NCBI GenBank assembly: GCA_037783415.1
Contig: JAZGTN010000062.1
Span: 535,501-599,500, forward strand
Direction of reading: 5' to 3'
Source of the DNA: Leptasterias polaris
Lineage: Eukaryota; Echinodermata; Asteroidea; Forcipulatida; Asteriidae
DNA length: 64,000 nt
The translations under genes and the position numbers were made by a program. Below are positions 45,886 through 57,589 of the stretch, one piece after another (position 1 is the first letter of the stretch; every line of letters begins with the position of its first letter). The notes under the pieces were generated by a model. It made no database searches, was not told where the DNA came from, and saw only the letters and a program-made list of their open reading frames with translations.

Positions 45886-48470
45886 ATGTCGTTTGATAAC
45901 TCTGCATTTGGTGCAGGAGCAGATGGAGGCGACGCGGAGTTGAAAGCCTTTCTGGAAATCGAAGGTCAAAAAGCAAAATTTCAGGTAAGGCATATTTGAC
46001 TACGTTGCATGTATTACGTGAAAAAGAAAAGTAAAAAAGTAAAGTCGTCCTGCTGCATAATTATGCTGCAGTGTCGTGCCTCCTGCCTGATCTGCTCACG
46101 GTACGCTGGTTGTATTTTTAATATTTTATGCAGACTGTGTACTGATTGAAGTTGGTTAATGACATTTTTAAGTGGGTCGCATTTCGCATTATATTTTAGC
46201 ATCAACTCAATGATTTCACAACAACAACCAGCAGAGTCCTGCAGCATGCATGCAGAGTCCAGACACAGCTCCTACTCCTTCCTAGTCCTAGCCCCACTTG
46301 TGTGGCCAAGCTGAATCCTTGACCACACGTCGAGGCCTATTTTTTGTGAAGCTAAAAAATACCTAAGCGATTAAAGATTCAAGGCGCATTCCCTACGGGC
46401 CAGTCGGCGGTTTATTAAACCAGCTAAATGTGTTCACCTACTAGGGAGGCTAGTGACCTACTCCTGTCCTAGTGAGGTTCGATCCACTATCGTCTCCACC
46501 TACCTCCCATAGTCATAGAGTGACATGTACAAAATCCTTTTCAAAACTTTTTGCCCTTCACGTTTCTGCACCTACAGTTATTTTTCCAAACCGGATCTCG
46601 CCCAAATTAAGCTCTATGTGTTCTTTGTTCTCACAGTGAGCTCGGCGCGGGTCCAGAAAATCCACTCCGCAAAAACAAAGTTGCAAAAAATGATAAATTC
46701 TCACCGTTATTCAGAATCTTCGCCTTCCGGTAACAATATGGCCGCCGCTGAAATTTGTAACTGGTAATGCTGCGTGCTACGCTGGTCACAAAACCAACAG
46801 TTCACGTATACAATCATAGGCACAATGCTGGTCCACAATAGCCAATGTTCTGTGCGTGAACCGATGGTAATTGTTACCAGCGTAGCGCGCAGCATACCAG
46901 TTCTAAATTTCAACAGCCCTATTGTCACCGGAAGGCGAGGATTCTGAATAACTGTGAGAATTTATCATTTTTTGCAACATTTTTTTGGCGGAGTGGATTT
47001 TTTGTACATGTCACTCTATATGAGGTACATGGAGACGATAGCGGATCGAACCTCATAGTTCTAGGAGTACGATAGCGGATCGAACCTCATAGTTCTAGGA
47101 GTACGATAGCGGATCGAACCTCATAGTTCTAGGAGTACGATAGCGGTTCGAACCTCATAGTTCTAGGAGTACGATAGCGGATCGAACCTCATAGTTCTAG
47201 GAGTACGATAGCGGATCGAACCTCATAGTTCTAGGAGTACGATAGCGGATCGAACCTCATAGTTCTAGGAGTACGATAGCGGTTCGAACCTCATAGTTCT
47301 AGGAGTACGATAGCGGATCGAACCTCATAGTTCTAGGAGTACTAGGAGTACTAGGAGTACTAGCTCTCAGCTTGATGTTCAAACAACTAACCTTTAAAAA
47401 AATATTTCAAACAATAATTGTGTGACTCACTCCGAATTAGTTTCCTCGATATGTACTATGTGCGGCCATTTTGGAATGATCCCAATCATGCCAATCATAT
47501 CACAACGTCATCAGCCGGCTGGGCTGTGGCCGGAGCGGATAGGTAAAGCAACCATTGAAATGTTTGCAGCCTCGGGATGTGACCTTAACCCTAACCCTCC
47601 CATACCCTACAAATTCAAACAGGGCAAAGTGTTTAATTTTGTTAGGTTAAGTACAGTGAAGTTAGGATTGGGTGTTTGATTCTGTGGGATTGTGTATCCT
47701 TGCTGACAAGTAATGGTGTTGGAATTTGATTGAGTGGGTATGGTGGATGTGTGAAATGTACATGTCTGGCATTGCTCTTTCCTCCATGGTCTAATGAGAT
47801 AGTTGTTGGATTATATTATGTTGGGTACTGTGTGATTTCACTGATCAAATTTTTGCACATGCCAAGTGTACACACTCCAACAAAATCAAACAAAAAAGGC
47901 CTGTTGGAGTTTGTTAGGTTGTGTATCGTCCCCCTAAGATTGGGCACAGTTCCCATCTCATGGTAGTATAAGCTGTTGGAATTTGTTGGGTTAGGGGTGG
48001 ATTCTAGTAAAAACGCTTTGGGAGTTAGGGTTAAGGAACGTGACCAGGAGCTACAATTTCATAGCTAAGGGGCGTGCCCAGGAGCTATGAATAGGATTAT
48101 CGCAGTCGGTCTTGACCTTTATTGAGATAAAAGATTTAAAAACAAAAATGTTGGCTTCTATGGTCAGTGGTCACCTTCCTCGAATATACATCCTGAGCAA
48201 TATCAAGTGTGATCACACTGTCACAGTTTCCCTTAATATTGAATACGGTAAAATTGAAAACTCAGTACACTGTTAATTTATTTTGATTTTTAGAACCAGG
48301 TGCACACATTTACAGACGTTTGCTGGGACAAATGTGTAGACAAGCCTAGTAACAAGCTGGATAGCAAGACAGAAACCTGCCTGGTCAACTGCGTAGATAG
48401 GTTCATCGATTCAACACTAACGATGACTAATAGATTTCAACAGCTCATCAGTAAACAAGCAGGACATTAA
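45886..48470 (+). CDS. TIMM8: TIMM8 small Tim chaperone (2 exons, 91 aa)
   Basis: Mitochondrial intermembrane-space chaperone; with Tim13 it escorts hydrophobic precursors to the inner membrane. Exon 1 is 45886-45984 (33 codons, ending KAKFQ before gtaagg) and exon 2 is 48294-48470 (58 codons plus stop), joined in phase 0. The start MSFDNSAFGAGADGGDAE is the only in-frame Met near the acceptable length. The twin CX3C signature of the family is present as CWDKC (Cys43, Cys47) and CLVNC (Cys62, Cys66), which form two intramolecular disulfides. The protein ends RFQQLISKQAGH and has no cleavable presequence, as expected. Length fits the family (about 90-97 aa). The intron carries the asymmetric foldback at 46435-47345. 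TIMM8A versus TIMM8B cannot be separated here. Confidence 0.95.
46435..47345. mobile_element. Asymmetric foldback element in the TIMM8 intron
   Basis: Inverted arms: 46640-46790 pairs with 46865-47010 (ggcgaagattctgaataac-type sequence, tttgcaac, ggagtggatttt). Further out, tagagtgacatgtacaaaat at about 46515 pairs with its complement ending near 47018. Outermost, a single gttcgatccactatcgtctcc (46469-46490) pairs with the first unit of the array at 47037. The left arm has an extra ~130 bp (about 46530-46660) absent from the right. There is no coding frame. Confidence 0.75.
47037..47342. repeat. 34-bp tandem array, nine copies
   Basis: Unit gatagcggatcgaacctcat then agttctaggagtac, repeated nine times almost without change. 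Copies 4 and 8 share the variant gcggttcg, giving a higher-order period of four units (136 bp). It is followed by three ctaggagta triplets. It belongs to the right arm of the foldback. Confidence 0.95.
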
Positions 48471-49640
48471 TCTGTTATGGACATTGTAGGTTCTGTCCCA
48501 TAATACTCGGCAAAATCCTGACCATTTAGATGTCAATGCAACAGCCAAGCTTCTGGACCTAGACAAAATGGAACATGTCTGGCACAATGTATGCAAGCAA
48601 ACTCCTGTACAGTACTCACTGATTCGATCAAGATTGGAGAAACAGGATTTTTGAGGATCTGATTTAACATTTGTACAGCATGATGTACATGCCATGGTTG
48701 CCTGTACCAGACTGGTCCCTTCCTGCAGAGGGATCCTACACACAAGCGGATGAGTGATTCTGAGACGTTTTATCAAATAAGATTTGTAACAAGTAACAGG
48801 CATGATATCATAGAGATGTAATGGAGGCTACCCATCTGCCTCAATGCCACTAAAAAACTAATCCGATGTTGTTGGATGTTAACAGAAATGCCCTTTTCTT
48901 GGGCCCCTCCCTAGATTAAATACAATTTGAGATCTGCAATAATAGTGGCTGTGAATCTAATTTTGTTTTGTGATATCATGGGTCTACCCCAAGCTTTTCA
49001 GTTAAAGGTGGTGTTTTGTAAACATGCACCGAGTATGTTGTGTTTTAAGTTACATTATTATCTTATTTGATAGTTTCATCAGTTCCACTTTATACAAAAC
49101 CCGTGGGGGGTTTTCTGTTTAAGAACAATTAAGAGGCATTTCTCTCTAAAGACGTTAGATTCAATTTTCAGTTTTTATTTTAAAGTTTCTAGCTATTGAC
49201 AACCACAATAAGTGAAAACAAAACAAAAATTGATGGAATAGGCAATGTCTTAAAGTCCTGTCCTTCGCTCTAGAAACATAATTTATTGTAAAGTTTGAAC
49301 ATTTTGTGATGTGAAATGATTACCATTGAATTTGTTTCCATTATGAGAAACATAAATAACACAGGCCGCCTGTAGTGGGCCATGGAACCATATTCAGGGA
49401 GCAATTTCGTACAGCAATTTTGCAAAGCTAAATATTTCAACAAACCAAGTTTATGTACACACGGAATGCCAGTTATTGATTAGCAAATGATGATTTTTGA
49501 GTAGCAACAAATAAATTTTGTGCAGCTATGCAAGGGAAATCGTTCACTGACATCATTTACATTTCAAAATTAGCAATGAATATGTAGAATATGAAGTTGG
49601 TATATAAAACATAAAATAAAGATGTGCTGAAACTCATTTT
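48471..49640 (+). other. Probable 3' UTR of TIMM8
   Basis: No coding segment follows the stop. An AATAAA hexamer at 49615-49620 would give a 3' UTR of about 1.15 kb. Inferred only. Confidence 0.35.
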
Positions 49641-50040
49641 TTGTACACGTCTTATTGCCATACATTAACCTGTGATTATACCACCCACCCTATACCCATA
49701 ATTTTAGGCAAGAGATACTGTTCCTTTCCCTTCCTGATTACTTGGGATATTTTAATTTGACATCTTGCAATGAATAATAACAACAACAACAGTCTGGGGG
49801 ATATGGGAGTTGTTTGCTATGTTGACAATTATAGTAATTGACCTCAATCTACATGTATATATTATTTCTTAAAGAATCAATTTGTTGTTGGTCAATGAAG
49901 AGATGAATTATGAATAAGTGAGCATAACTTTTTAAACAAAAACTACAGGATGTGCAAGATAAAACATTTTATTGTAAACAGTTACTTTTTTGCAAAGACA
50001 CTGTAAAAGTCAGTATTATGACATAGTTATTATTCACTTC

Positions 50041-50352
50041 ATGTAGACCATGTGACATGTGACGTCGCATGTTTACAAAAGAGCCACAGAGCTTGGACTT
50101 CCTGCAGGCAAGATTTGTCCCAATGGACTATGGAGGAAACCTTAGATTTTTATGGAGACTGCACTTTACGTTTATTATCAAAAAACTTTTTATATATGGG
50201 CACATCTCAAAACTTGTTCAGCCGTTATTTTTATAACTCTTGAATCTATGTGGAAATTACGACACAAAATGTAAGATTTTCACACGACCAGTGTAGTATT
50301 TTGCCTATCAGAAAGGCCATGGAATGTACTCAAGTGTCGTCCTTTTGTAAAC
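50041..50352 (+). repeat. Dispersed repeat, copy 2 (partner at 9886-10175)
   Basis: Same ordered landmarks as copy 1, with a different middle segment (about 50125-50195). It lies in the spacer between TIMM8 and the speriolin gene. Confidence 0.75.
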
Positions 50353-50981
50353 AAAGGTAACATGGTCTACAAGCAAGTATAAACCTCGAGTTGCATATGA
50401 AACAATACAGAAGTAAATCACTAAAGATGTAAAGTGCATTGTTTGGCTTCTTCCAATCCTAGGAGACTACCATAAGAAAACTGGTAATCCATCATTACGT
50501 GCCATGTGGAGAAGACAGTCTAGTATCACCAACATGTCGAGAACTTCCCGTACTGGGCAGATACACAAAACACCGCGTTTCAACTCACTTGGGTTACTCC
50601 ATCCTGAGAAGAATCAAATTCAAGAAACCCAGTTTGTCATACGGCAGGATCTATGATTGGTTCATTTCGAAGCCACTGCTTGGGCTTGGTCTTAGGCTTG
50701 GGCACCATCAGTTATTTAGAAGACGTGCGCTTCCCTTACGGGTTTTTAACTACATGCGGGCAGATCCAAAGCCATGATTTCGAAAAGGCCCTATGTTCCG
50801 TGATGTGAAGGGGATGGGGACTGTAACAATTGTTTTGGCTGCAGTGAGCTTACCTGAGTCGACCAGTCGACCACTGTCCCACATAAACCACCGTGAGTTT
50901 TTTTGGTCATTTATCAATTTTAAACGGCACGCATTGTTAAAAGATATAACAATGTATATGTATATTATTGCAAACCTGTGG

Positions 50982-51163
50982 CTAGTGGCTTAGCCAGACA
51001 TTTTCATGTGGGAAAGGGACATTGGGGGGGGGGGGGGGGGGGGGGCTATCAAATGTATTGAACCATTTTGTTTGTGCATTTTTTCAATTTCATGGGGAGG
51101 GGGAAGAAGGGGCAAGTATTCTAAGTGCCCCCCCCCCCTCCCTGTTACGCCACCGCTGTGACT
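50982..51163. mobile_element. Short hAT-like non-autonomous element
   Basis: Imperfect inverted ends: agtggcttagccaga on the left and the complement of cagcggtggcgtaacaggg on the right. Inside are poly(G) of 22 and poly(C) of 10. 'CAGTGGCGTA' ends are typical of hAT-type MITEs; the same motif is at 60174. It lies directly behind the 3' end of the speriolin-like coding sequence. Confidence 0.5.
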
Positions 51164-51241
51164 TTAAAAAACGAACACGAGCCTGTTCAACCATCTTCCT
51201 CCATAGTTCAACTGACCGATTATGTTCTATAACTTCGATCA

Positions 51242-53138
51242 TCACGTTTTCATACCTCTTTTCATAGCCTCCGCTCGAGACGTCTCCACATCCTGAAAGG
51301 TGCCGTGGCTTTTAATCATATCGGCAACGAATTGTGGGTGACGCCCTCTCATCCAGCCATAGCCTCGTAATACGTCCATTATGAGATCGTATCGATGCTG
51401 GAGCGATGATCGTGACCCTTGATCTGGATACGTACGGATCACGAGGTCCAGATTACCTGGATTACAATGTGAAGACAGAGAGATTATGAATGTTGCTTAG
51501 CTCCATCAAGCATACATAAATGGTTTTGACTTCTGGTCACATTTTTTTAAATGCGCATGAGTTCCTAAAGATTGGAGGACAATTGTGATCGGGTGGCAAT
51601 GGTTTGGCTTTACACACGCATGAGTAACACAAAGATGCATCACCTGATTGTTCGCCTGTTCAATCATCCGATAGCTATTTTCTTTTAAGTCGAGGCAGTA
51701 ATAAGCTTTCTTTTGGGACACTGAACACAAAATCTGGCAATGTTTACATAGATACAAATGACTCAATGTTTGGACCTACACTCGTAACTTACAAGTAATA
51801 AAATGTACAATTTGCATTTTATAGTTTGTTCGTGCATTTCGGCACGCAAAATAGTGGGTTTTCATTTTGAAACAGCGTTATCATTCTGTCCAAATTCGTT
51901 CCGTTTCAAACAAACAAACAAACAAACAAACAAACAAACAAACAAACAAGCAAACAAACACCCCAACAAACAAACAAACAAACAAACAAACAACCCAACA
52001 AACAAACAAACAGTATCTCACCCAAGTTATAGCCGTACAATATCTGCTCTCTTTGAAACACAAATGCAAGGATTCGCCTCTCAACCTGGAAGGCAATCTC
52101 CCCAAGTATCGTCTGATTTGGGTCAAATCTTCTGGATACGGAACTGGTTCCTTTTTCGATGTAGTACTGTGTCAATGGCGTTGGGGTTAGCCGAGGTTGT
52201 CCATTGTAATACATACTCCTTGTCCCTCCCCTGGGCACCTGATCTGCCGCTGAGTCGCGAGAAGCTGATATTGCTTTCCAGACTCTGAACCGCTTGGTGG
52301 CATTTTGACGCAGTCGGGTTATGTTGCACTTTGTCTCTAAACGTCTGCCGTCAAGCTCTTCGGCTGCTTTCTGAATCCGACGAAGACGTGTATCAAGACG
52401 ATGTACACCCTCGTCGAAAGCATCCATGGTGATATTTTCGGCTTTTTGACAGTTTAAGATGGGCTCGTAATTCCCTTCAGAATCAGACAGTGAAGCGACA
52501 TCAATTTTTACATAAGCTGAATCTTTCTTGCCTCTTTGCGAAGAAGAAAATGGTGGATTAAAAGAACTTCCTAAACTTCCGCTAAGCCATTGTGACGTTT
52601 CGTCTTTATCAATCTCCCGTTCATTTGCAGCAGCTTGGGAAATATCATTCACATTTATTGCATTTGACTTCAAGACTTGTTGACAGATCTCCGCAGCTGA
52701 TCGGACTAACTGCTCAGTTGTACGAGCAGACATCATCAATGATGCAAGTCTCTGAGCTGTGTCCTCTCCATCATCATCCAGTAAACCATTCTCACCGAAC
52801 CACGAGATAACAGTGCCGATTAAAGCCACCTGTTTCAGGTTGGCGTTTCTTTGTAACTGGTGCAGCTTTTGACGGAGAAGATGGTTCTCCTTCTTCAGAT
52901 CGTACACATCTTGCCTCAACTCAGTTGCTCCCTTGTCTGTTGGGACAGTTGGGTGTTGCTGGTGGTACTTGTCTCCCAATTCCCATTCGGCTGCAGCGGT
53001 GGCTGGACCAAACGTCCCTTCATGATCAGAGCCGACAGTCTCACCCTCAAGTGATGCTTCATCGGGTGTCCTGATATCGGAGAGTCTTAGGGATGGAAAA
53101 ACGTCGTTAATATCGTGTATGTGATTGTCTTGCGCCAT
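51242..53138 (-). CDS. SPATC1: Speriolin (SPATC1) homologue
   Basis: Centrosome-associated sperm protein family; in mammals speriolin localises to the sperm neck. Exon 1 (53138-52022) and exon 2 (51456-51242) join in phase 1, giving up to 443 aa. Residues 1-70 are acidic and disordered. Residues 71-98 form a leucine-zipper coil (LRQDVYDLKKENHLLRQKL). The middle is Ser-rich. The family C-terminal domain starts near residue 340 with ILGEIAFQVERRILAFVF, continues LYGYNLG, and on exon 2 has LQHRYDLIMDVLRGYGW and ADMIKSHGTF. The frame then stops after MKT, shorter than expected because the family domain usually runs another ~40 residues. A +1 frame directly after continues protein-like (YENVMIEVIEHNRSVELW). 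So either a one-base error at the AAAAG near 51257 or a donor (AAAAGAG|gtatga) to an unseen exon is likely. The intron begins with an (AAAC)n microsatellite. Confidence 0.8.
51457..52021 (-). other. Intron of the speriolin gene with (AAAC)n microsatellite at 51905-52012
   Basis: The microsatellite starts about nine bases past the donor. Reading through it gives a false Leu/Val/Cys tail on the exon 1 frame. The rest of the intron shows nothing. Confidence 0.85.
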
Positions 53139-53429
53139 TTCTATTACTTCTTATTATTTCTGTATATCATCCATAGTGATTTACACACCAAGTATCATAC
53201 AATGGAAACTTTTCTCACTGGCAGTTACCTATTACAACTGTTATTCCTTGCCTCAACCCATGATCTGCATTGGTGAAGTTTTACCGGGGTATAAATGCAT
53301 CTTTAGCGCATTAATAATACCTTTCTATCAACACTCTATGTCCGTTGTTAACCACACTTGTGATCAGGACGTCACAGAGGAGCAACCGTGGACGCGTGCT
53401 TTGACCATTATTCTATACCCCTCTCTTAA

Positions 53430-53571
53430 TATTTATGCTCGAGTACGTCACAATTCTAACCCAAAACGAGGCCATAGGCGCAGCCACTGCAAGTGGTGGC
53501 GGACGCGCGCCTATAGCCTCATTTTAAGTAAGAATTATGACGTGTGCATGAATATTAAGAGAGGCTAGGCG
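53430..53571. mobile_element. Hairpin MITE upstream of the speriolin gene
   Basis: Inverted ends: ctctcttaatatttatgc on the left and gcatgaatattaagagag on the right. Symmetry continues inward (cacaattct / agaattatg, gaggccataggcgc / gcgcctatagcctc) to a gccac-gtggc centre. It lies about 290 bp upstream of the start codon at 53138, in the probable promoter. Confidence 0.8.
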
Positions 53572-55155
53572 CGTATATCTACGGCTTTGACTTTGATAGA
53601 CTTGGTTCCAAGTCTGTGCTCGTGGTTTTTAGTCTACCTGATAGCCAATACATAATTGCCTGAAATAGCGCCCTCTTGTCTTTAGCCTACGATCACAGAC
53701 TTGGGAACATTGTTTTTCGGTTTGTACACACCCTATGGCGAATTAGTCCAAAAGTGGACGGAACACTCTGATTGGTCAGAATCTCAGAAGCCGTCAATAA
53801 AATGCACATTCAAACTTGACCGTTTATACCGCGGGATATAGTACAGAAATACAACATTGAATCACATGTAACTAATCTGCCTCTGCTCAGTGATTCAACT
53901 TACAGTTTGGAAACAAAAAACCCAAAGTGATTTTAGTTTTTAAATTCAAAATAAATAAAAACGTTGGGAAAATCATTAGACGATTCCATTCAAATAAAGG
54001 GAACACAGTTTTTCGTCTAGTAGGGATCAGGTTATTGGTTATGTTTATTTTTCAATATTTTAAGAATACATCTACCTAGTATTATTTTATGTATAAATTA
54101 GAAATAGCATACGTACAAAGCACTATAAAAATTAAAAACAATGACTCAATCGATTTTACAGAAAATGCTGAAGTGATTATAACCTATTGGGAATAGACGC
54201 AACCAACAGGAGTTTTGTGGCCTCCTGATTGGCCATCTCTCTGGCATAGTGTTGTTATGTAAAATGTCAGTTGTGAATAAATGAATACCATATACACAAG
54301 GGGTCAAGTCTGAGATTGCGAACTGAGACCGCGTGATAGCCATTCTGCGGGGGAAATTTTGTGTGGCTGATGCAGAGAAATAACCGCGATCTCAGACTTG
54401 AAATCAAGTCTACAGTTTCACAATCTAGAGCAAAAATTAGGGAGAAACCCTGTATGAGTAAGTTGCCGCAAGACTGACCCAGCCGGCGCATACAACAACC
54501 GCAACAATAGGTGAACGTTTCAAGTTCATTAAATTCAGTGGTTTTGGCTCCAGATTCTTGCAACACAACCACATAATCACATCATTTAAACTGGCCATGA
54601 AAATATAAGCCGGACAGGAGCTGAGACCTCGTTTTCGAAAATGCAGCTAAATATAGATATTAGTATTCAATTTTTAGATTCATATAAGAAAGTGAGGATT
54701 CGGGTGAAATCATTATTTTGTTGCTGTTTGCCTGTGACGGGACACTGGACAACTTGTTTCCCAGTAATCTTGGGCGGGTTGAAAGACTGACACCATACAC
54801 TTTCTCCGTTTTTATATACAGGTAATGATCATCCTATTTTCTATTTATTTTCCCCCCGGATTTCACCTTATTAATTACTTTTGTACAAACTATTCGTTGA
54901 GGTTAAGCCTCTATTTACAAGAGAGCAGTTTTTCGAGAGTTTTTCAATTACAATAAAAGTCTGGAGAGACAACATAAAAGTGAAGTTATTTGTGCCGCAT
55001 CTACTAATTTTAAACCCGGTCACATAAGTATAAGCTTTTTGTGGTCATGTTTTAGAGTCTTTGACCCATCCGACTCGCTAATTCTTCTCTAAAATCATAA
55101 GCTTGCTCGTAGAAAAACAAAATTTAATATTTCAGGAAAAAGTCCTTTCTTATTT
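53572..55155. other. Intergenic, nothing recognised apart from a small hairpin
   Basis: 'caagtctgagattgcg' (54305) and 'cgcgatctcagacttg' (54387) form a loose inverted pair. No gene is supported. Confidence 0.45.
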
Positions 55156-55539
55156 AAAGGCACTGGACACGTTTGGTAATTACTCAGCAGTATTTTTTAT
55201 TAGCATAAAAACTTACTTCGTAACGTAACCAGCAACGGGGAGCTGTTGATAGTATAACACATTTTGAGAAACGACTCCCTCTGAAGTAACGTAGTTTTTC
55301 AGAAAGAGGTAATTTCTCACTAAAATATTTGAATCTGAAAAAGACTTCAGGCCTGAAGCCTTTTTAGGCATCTGAAAGCACACAACAAGGGTGTTTTTTC
55401 TTTCATTATTTTCTTGCAACTTCGATGACCAATTGAGCCCAAATTTGCACAGGTTTGTTATTATACTTTATGCATCTTTGGATACACCAAGTGAGAATAC
55501 TGGTATTTGACAATTACCAAACGTGTCCAGTGCCTTTAA
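55156..55539 (+). mobile_element. TTAA-target MITE (Kolobok-like), complete copy
   Basis: Ends AGGCACTGGACACGTTTGGT and its complement are directly flanked by TTAA (55154-55157 and 55536-55539). It is about 378 bp with no coding frame. The family is also at 27916-28282, with diverged relatives at 1-285, 55555-55870 and 58135-58458. Confidence 0.85.
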
Positions 55540-55554
55540 GGGTGATTGTGTATA

Positions 55555-55870
55555 ACATTGGTAAGGTTGAAAGTATGTTCACAGATTTGCACATTACTTA
55601 TATGGTATAAAGATGGTCATGGTGGAAAACTTCCCTTGATATAGTTTTGTTTGAAATGCTTTAGTTTTTAGGAAATGATTAAAACAGTTAGTCTTCATCA
55701 ATGGTGATAAAATCCGATGTTTGAAAACAGTGAAAAAATATAATTTCACTGTTTTCTCATGATTCCGAAGACCGATTTAGCTTAAACTTTCACAGGTTTG
55801 TTATTTAATGTGTATGGGTCGTATCAAGTGTGGATGCTGGTCTTTGACAATTACCAATGTTGTACATTTG
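55555..55870 (+). repeat. Diverged relative of the TTAA MITE
   Basis: Shares 'tttcacaggtttgtta', 'ggtcg(t)atcaagtg' and 'tctttgacaattaccaa' in the same order as the end of the element just upstream. The other features are eroded. Confidence 0.5.
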
Positions 55871-55984
55871 CTCTAAGAGATATATGGAGTAATGTTGTAT
55901 ACATACAAATCTAAACTGAGATGTCATCTAATATTACTGGTGATCATAATTATGTTGAGCGTGTTGAGAAATGTTGACCTTACG

Positions 55985-56250
55985 TATGCCTGGTGTATCG
56001 GACTCAAGTTCTGGTAGCCAAGTCATACTGTCATCAGAGTGCGAGTTCGAATCCCAGTCATGACAATTGTGTCCTTGAGCAAGACACTTATTTGCTTCTC
56101 ATCTTACCCGGAGATGGGTACCTGCGAGGGTTCTTGATAGATTGTTGATTATTATGAACGATTACCCAACTGTGCGAACATTGATTGACTGCCGTTGCTG
56201 CATGCCCCTATAAGGAGTATGCGATGGCCCGATGAAAATGGTTTTACTGT
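55985..56250 (+). repeat. tRNA-derived SINE
   Basis: The B-box-like gcgagttcgaatccc (56041-56055) is followed by the body 'tgtccttgagcaagacactt', 'ttgcttctcatc' and 'gagatgggtacctgcgaggg', a pattern known from deuterostome SINE2 families. The A box is weak (tggtgtatcggactcaag). It is transcribed by Pol III when active; this copy looks old. Confidence 0.65.
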
Positions 56251-56859
56251 ACTGCGAGGAAGAAGAGCCTTAGGCTTGAAAACAGCATCAATACAAATGA
56301 TTAGGACTTTGAATTTATTGAGGGGGGGGGGGGGGTGTAACCATCGATAGTTTCACTTACGCGAGATCAATCTTGACTATATTTGTGACATCAGTGTTGT
56401 CAATTTTACAGAATGTTGTCTTTTAAATGGCCATTCTTATCGTTGCCTTACAAGACAAGACTTTGTGTTCAGAGGACATTACTGTGTATACAATGTATAT
56501 ACGACTGGAGGAATAAGCATATGTAGCCTGTTGTATAGGTTATGGTTTGGGTAGTTACCTCAGCCCGATTGGCGATTTCACAATCTTGTACTTTGGAAAA
56601 ACCCTGTTGTAAGAAATTGGTCACAAACCATGACTGATCAGTCAACCACACAGCAAAACACAATTTCATTATTCACAGATGATCACATTTATTTAAAGAG
56701 TGGTTAAAGGATTGAGAGCCGGGATGGAGCAGGAACATTTTCAAAAATGCTGCTCTTAATATTTAAGTTGCACACACAGAGACATCAAGTTCAGGGTCAG
56801 GTTGATTATTTCTGGCGTCTACTTCTTAACATTAAAATGTAGTACTTTGACCCTGACTC

Positions 56860-57561
56860 TTAAAGACCTATACCTGAACGAAAACGGACACGAGTGATCT
56901 TTGCTGAAATTCATTTAAAACTGTTTTCAATCAATAAGGAAATTGAGTTCACATGAGATAAACAGATTGTAACTGTGTGAAAAACCAATCATTTTGAATA
57001 CCCTACTCCCAGTGTTTTTCAGAAAGATTCGCGAAAAGCCTGTTACGACATATTACGTCATATGTGAAAGCTCAAACATTTTGTAAAGCCGCTTTGGAGT
57101 AAAGCAAACTCCCACACATGACGTCAAAGTATTGTTATTTTGACTCATGCCCTCAGTTTACTATTTGCAGGTATAACAAAGAAAACTCCCACACACATGA
57201 CGTCAAAGTATTCATTGTTATTTTGACTCATGCCGTCAGTTTACTATTTGCAGATATAACAAAGAAAACTCCCACACACATGACGTCAAAGTATTCATTG
57301 TTATTTTGACTCATGCCGTCAGTTTACTATTTGCAGTTATTTCTTATTCTCCACACCATGCAAAGCTTCAAACACCACTAACGGCAGAAATGTTTTAAGT
57401 TTTTCAAAACCTTGAGGCTGGGGCCTTACTTTTTGATCGATAATAACGACAAATTCAGAAGTGTCAAAGTATTTAAATTACATTTAAATGACAAACAAAC
57501 AAATTATAAACAAAATTAAACGGCATTCCTGATTTAAAAATTCTCCCAAGTACCCGTTTAA
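56860..57561 (+). mobile_element. TTAA-flanked repeat, copy 2 (uninterrupted)
   Basis: Matches 13713-14959 apart from the foldback, and gives the empty site at about 56946-56955 (gagttcacatgag). Unlike copy 1, it has an internal ~82-bp segment present three times at 57106-57340, each with cccacacacatgacgtcaaa and ctcatgccgtcagtttacta. Confidence 0.7.
57106..57340. repeat. 82-bp tandem repeat, three copies, with TGACGTCA cores
   Basis: Internal expansion of copy 2 of the TTAA-flanked repeat. Each unit holds a CRE-type palindrome TGACGTCA, which may be chance. Confidence 0.85.
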
Positions 57562-57589
57562 GAAGAAGCCTTTCAAATTTGGTTACACT

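Noticed and set aside
47037..47342. Regular 34-bp array that looks CRISPR-like
   Set aside because: There are no spacers, units are directly contiguous, and the context is a eukaryotic intron.
47578..48040. CCCTAACCCTAA-like and TTAGGGTTA-like motifs suggesting an interstitial telomere
   Set aside because: Only two units at each place; they may be weak inverted ends of another repeat.
48417..48803. 128-codon minus-strand frame with many Cys
   Set aside because: It is antisense to the TIMM8 exon end and 3' UTR, with no splice or domain support.
50499..50777. 92-codon plus-strand frame
   Set aside because: No domain, no splice sites in a convincing arrangement, and it follows a dispersed repeat.
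51906..52021. Leu/Val/Cys-rich C-terminal extension of the speriolin frame
   Set aside because: It reads through the donor at 52021 into the intronic (AAAC)n microsatellite; the exon 2 splice continues the family domain.
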